From NCBI GenBank assembly GCA_050084985.1, contig JBITNC010000001.1:55614001-55678000 (forward strand): DNA of 64,000 nucleotides, in the 5' to 3' direction. Positions 59,691 through 64,000 of this stretch are shown one piece after another. The translations under genes were made by a program, and so were the position numbers. The notes beneath the pieces were generated by a model, which ran no database searches, was not told where the DNA came from, and was given only the letters and a program-made list of their open reading frames with translations. Position 1 is the stretch's first letter, and each line of letters begins with the position of its first letter. This DNA is from Nageia nagi. Its lineage: Eukaryota; Pinophyta.

Positions 59691-60969
59691 ATTATTGTTA
59701 TTATCATGTTATTTTAAGTCTATGTGTACTTGAAATTATTACTAGTATCACCAATATATGAATCAATTTTCAATGCAATAGCTAACAAGTTGAAAGGAAG
59801 AGGAGGTCCATTCTCATAAATAAAATGTTAATATTTTAATTAAACATGTAAGTACACAAATAGAAATTTTATAGAATGGTGAATGGACATGTAATATTGC
59901 AAACTTACACATTCAAGGAAAATTTATGTGAATGAAAAGTTTATCATAAACAACAAATAGATAGCAAAGATTGCAAACTTGTAGCGAATCTCTTCAAATC
60001 TCATGAATGGAAAGAAAAATTAATTATATTAAATATTTTGTGATAGATTCAACTTCATACTTCTATTGTTGTTGTGCTATAAACTTTAGTGGGTTGTTGT
60101 GGGGTAACAAAGAGGAGCCTTCACATAGTAATGGGAGTCAAGTTGCAGTTCAATACAAATAGTTGGTGTTGAAGGATTTATTTCCTCCTTTCGGGTATTT
60201 AATTCATGTGGAAAATATTTTATAATTCATTAATTTAAATTTTATTTTTTTTAGTATTATAGATAAAGGATTTACATTAGTTTTTTTTATGGATTTTGAG
60301 TTTCAATTTAAAATTGTGAGTTAATTTTAATTTTCGTTTTGAACTTTAGGTTTTTATGGAAAGTGTTGTGTTTGTGTAAACAATATTGTTATGTGTAGAG
60401 TTCTAGTTTAGATGAATATGGCTACATAAAAAGAGCATTGAAGGGAGTATCTTCATCCTCTAAGATAATTTAAAAAAATTGAATCATGTAGTGAAATATG
60501 GTTGATTAAAATTTAAATTATATGGAGTAGAATTTTTCTTTTGTTATTATTTTTTTGAATTCTGATAAGGGTGAGAATTATTTTTTGGTTAATTTATGAG
60601 AAATTTTCTAAAATGGAGGAAAACAAATAAGATCTTTCTTTATATGATTATTTTTCTTTCTTCATTCATATTAAGTGATACACAAGGAAATTCACCTTAG
60701 GTTGGGTGATGAAGAAAGAGGTTTGTAAGTTGATGTGCTTGTGTAACCTAGATAATTTTTTCATTTGAGTGTTTACTCATGCTACAAAAACTTATCATAA
60801 GTGTGTTGGGCAAGTTGTTGGTAAGTGTGTTAAGTAAATATTTTTTGAAATAGTTGTTGCATAATTCAAAAGAAGCATTGAAAATACTATTGTAGACACC
60901 TTAAAATCATATTTGTTTCTAAAATTATTATCAGCATTAATTGATTATAATTAATGTTAAAACCTCTAA
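59691..60969. other. Unassigned A+T-rich sequence
   Basis: No recognisable gene or repeat. Short open frames have no family resemblance. Confidence 0.4.
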
Positions 60970-61341
60970 GTCTTAAAATGTCAAGAAAGACATCTACCTA
61001 TTGAAGAACAAAGAATACATCAAGAGGATAGGAGAGAATATGATATATACTTCATTCATGAGGAAGAAATATTTGAAATACATTATAACAGCTTGAGAGA
61101 GCCCATTAATCTAAAGGAGCTCATAGAAGATAATAACTTTTCATATTCTAGTGTTGAAAGTGAAGAAGAAGTTTTGATTGATTCCAGAGTAAAGTCTATC
61201 TTACTAGTTGAAGAAAGTCTGATACAAATTCCTCTTCCATAATTTCAATCTTTACAAGAAAATAATTTGATAGAAATAATAATTTTGTTAAAAAATCAAG
61301 GAGCTGAAGTTGATTTTAGATATGATCCCATTCCTTTGGAG
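60970..61341 (+). CDS. Unidentified exon-like open frame, one internal stop
   Basis: An open frame of about 124 codons has one TAA at 61,240-61,242. It is bounded upstream by an AG (CCTCTAAG, ending 60,969) and downstream by a consensus donor GTAAGT at 61,341-61,346. The product is rich in Glu, Ile, Leu and Asp (EDRREYDIYFIHEEEIFEI, SSVESEEEVLI, NQGAEVDFRYDPIPL) with no transmembrane segment or known motif. It has no ATG near its start, so it would be an internal exon or a piece of an unrecognised element. It could also be chance; the continuity is longer than expected in such A+T-rich DNA. Confidence 0.3.
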
Positions 61342-61346
61342 TAAGT

Positions 61347-63320
61347 AAAGTGATATATCTTTTTTAAGCAATAAAATATCTTCAAAAAATCTAATATGTG
61401 TGAGATAACTCATAACATACAAAGGTCACAAGTATAGATAACTTAAATATTGGGTTGTAGACTTATTATTAGATCACCATTGGGAAAGAGGTTATGTTTC
61501 TCATTATTATCTTCCTTCTCAAATTAGATCCTAGGGTTTTCATATGCATTATCATTCTAGTTTGCTTTATGATCATTCATAAAATCTATTTTAGCTTTTA
61601 ACCTAGTATTTCTCCTACGAGGAATAAGATCTCTTGGTATTTTTTTAATAGCCTTGATCTAAAGTATGATGATAAGTGTATCTCATTATATTTGACTCTT
61701 AATATTGATATTAATGATATTTGAATTACAAAATAATCCATGAATTCTTTCACCAAAAAAAGAAAAACAAGCTTTACAATTTTATTATGAACCTTAATTT
61801 TATTAGAAATAATAATTTAAATATATATAAATCATATATACATGTATACCTTTGGGAAAATTTTTATTGATCCTTAAAATCATTTGGTTTAAAGAACATA
61901 AAAACACATCATTCATTCAATAAGGTTGGGTTTGGAGATTAGAGATTAGTATCAATAATATTTGAATTTATAAATATTTCAAAGGTTTAGGCTTGCCATT
62001 GATGATTATCAAGATCCCTTCATATGTTATTGATTAGGAATAAAATAAATAAACCAAAATATTCATTCAATACCTAAAATCAACATTAAACTAATGATGG
62101 TTTTGATATCTATGCTAAAGGACCAAGCCTTATAAACTAATTGATAGTTGAAAAACCATAAAAATAAGATTAATGATAGTCTTACAGGTTGATATAGGAC
62201 CAATGGAGATCTTATTTGAAGAATTTTGAGATTCCAAATGTTGTGAGGACTATCCAATGATCTCAAGACCTCATATTTATAGTTCAATATTTTTGGTAGG
62301 GCTTGCAATTATCTATTTTAGAATGAAATATCTTCCAACTTGACATAAATGTGTAGTAATGAATTCTTGAATATTTTTACCTTGCATTCATGATCATGGA
62401 GAGCTTGTAGGGTTTTTGTATTGAGAGAGGATGTAGTTTCAATCATCAAGAAGGTTAATCCATTGAAATGACTTGAGATTTTCTTTTATGACCTATCCTA
62501 CACAATTCACCTTGAACATGATAAAGTTAGATCTTGAAATTTGGATTTACCTTATTAATATTTCCCTCTAAATAATAAATCATTTTTAGATACATAATTA
62601 TATAGTTACATACATGTACATAAATTAAATTTCAGTATCTACAATTATATTAATGACAATTTTGTTGAGTGCATTATTGAGATAAGTGAGTTTGACTCTC
62701 TAGAAATGGAAATTTTTTTGCTTTTGGATATCAATGTCATAAAGGTTGAATTTATTTTTTAAGAATACTAACTAGATTTATTGTTTCTTCCATTTATAGA
62801 AATTTGTTGGCTATTTGTTGGGAAAGATAACATAAAATTGATTGATTTCTTCCTAAATAAAGAGATATCAAAGACATCAAGTTTAGAGTTAAAGATCATT
62901 TCTTGAAGCTCTTCTAGAATGAAGGGTTCCATAAAATAATAGTTTTATTAATTGCACTTAGTGGTTAGATTGAGGATGAAATCAAATACTATTTAAAAGC
63001 ATAGGGATGTGATACTCTTAATGATTCCATCTTATAGCCAACCCAATTTCATTAAAAGGACACCTATTTCTATCTTCAGATATCAACTTATCAATAACAA
63101 AATTGAAGCAAGGATTTTATAATGCAAATTCTTCTTCCTAAGCTAAATAAACTAATCTTTTTAAGGATTTCTTTACCATTACATTAATTGGGTATATATG
63201 TATTAGTTTTATTATTCTTATAAAGGGTTATAACATTTTAAAGTAACTTACATAATATACCCATAGTTTTAATAAGAATATAAATAAAACTTTCAAATCA
63301 ATTGGTAAAACAATATTCAA
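61347..63320. other. Unassigned A+T-rich sequence
   Basis: About 2 kb with no gene, LTR or repeat that I can support. The minus-strand frame at 62,063-62,308 shows no family features. Confidence 0.4.
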
Positions 63321-63615
63321 TGCAAAAAATATAAGAGAATTTGGAAGTATTTATAGATACCAAAGGAAGATCTCTAAGGAAGTAAATAAGGAAATATAAC
63401 AAAATTATTATAATCAATGGTTCATGTAATAGAATATTGGGATTACAAGTATGAAATTCATAAATACAAGATGAGAGAATTTGGAATCATATATAGATAC
63501 AAAAAAAAACGTAAGAGAAGTAAATAGATAAATATAACAACATTGTTATAATTGAGAGCTTAGTTTCATGTGGTAAAATAGTTTAATTACAAGTATGAAC
63601 TTCACAAATATAACA
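63321..63615. repeat. ~150-bp tandem duplication
   Basis: AGAGAATTTGGAAGTATTTATAGATAC at about 63,331 recurs as AGAGAATTTGGAATCATATATAGATAC at about 63,474. Both are followed by GTAAATA.(A/G)..AAATATAACAA and, later, TACAAGTATGAA(A/C)TTCA(T/C)AAATA. The copies are clearly diverged. Confidence 0.8.
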
Positions 63616-64000
63616 TAAATCAATAAATCATTAGATCAAGTTAAATTGTGCATTCTACTTATATATTGGAATCAAATTTATATAAAATATATCCTCTATT
63701 AAGGTCAAATACATAAATAAAATTTATATTCAACAAAGTGCCTAAAAGTAGGGTTTAGAATCCATATTCTAATATCATCCTTGATCATAACAATTGGACA
63801 TCTAGGAAGGTAACATTAGCCAATATCAATTCCCCTTAATGTCAACTTTCTTAAGCCAAACTATGGTCTAAGCATTTAATGAGTGAAATCTACTATTCAA
63901 TCCTCCATCATTTAAGTGAAATTAATGTCTTTTAGATTAATTCGTTAATATAGTGGCAATAGATCTTGATTAAGTCCTTTTCTCTACAATGGTAAAGTGA

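Noticed and set aside
1-64000. tRNA or rRNA genes, organelle-derived DNA
   Set aside because: No cloverleaf-compatible stretch with tRNA boxes and no organelle gene was recognised on reading; tRNA similarity is limited to primer binding sites.

Overview
The window looks like heterochromatic nuclear DNA from a seed plant with a large, repeat-rich genome. It is strongly A+T-rich and CpG-poor. Spliced eukaryotic gene remains are present, and nearly all coding capacity belongs to decayed plant retrotransposons. A gymnosperm is possible, but nothing in the sequence proves it. I see no intact protein-coding gene, no tRNA or rRNA gene, and no prokaryotic feature. In-frame stops often sit where Gln (CAG/CAA) or Trp (TGG) is expected, as in DNA long methylated and then deaminated.

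Layout. 1-5.4 kb: right part of a degenerate Ty3/gypsy element (gag to integrase, polypurine tract, 3' LTR) whose 5' end lies outside the window. 5.86-7.29 kb: four exons of a soluble epoxide hydrolase pseudogene, the only recognisable host gene. About 7.9-59.7 kb: one plus-strand L1-type LINE (ORF1 with DUF4283-like and zinc-knuckle parts, endonuclease, reverse transcriptase, zf-RVT), cut apart by nested insertions. These are: (1) an 8.5-kb LTR element at 8,202-16,713 with gag but no recognisable pol and an antisense ORF related to the plant mobile domain, target duplication GTATC; (2) a 14.7-kb Tat-like Ty3/gypsy element at 17,062-31,760 whose extra RNase H lies upstream of the reverse transcriptase and which has a further long ORF after integrase; (3) a CpG-rich solo LTR at 32,738-33,707, target duplication TAGAG; (4) a minus-strand Ty1/copia element (copia C, 33,844-56,310).

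Copia C carries further insertions. A non-autonomous CACTA DNA transposon (51,016-52,109) sits in its gag, and a three-LTR composite of a second copia family (copia B, 35,996-48,416) sits in its reverse transcriptase/RNase H region. At several junctions, removing the insert and one target-site copy restores the host element's reading frame, so the nesting order can be read directly.

The region 59.7-64.0 kb holds one unidentified exon-like open frame and a two-copy tandem repeat. The most notable points are the domain order and extra ORF of the Tat-like element, the antisense plant-mobile-domain ORF in a pol-less element, apparent ~3-kb leader introns between the primer site and gag in both copia families, and the CpG-rich solo LTR with an intact-looking promoter. 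Coordinates of decayed domains are approximate; assignments rest on reading translations and motifs, not on database searches.
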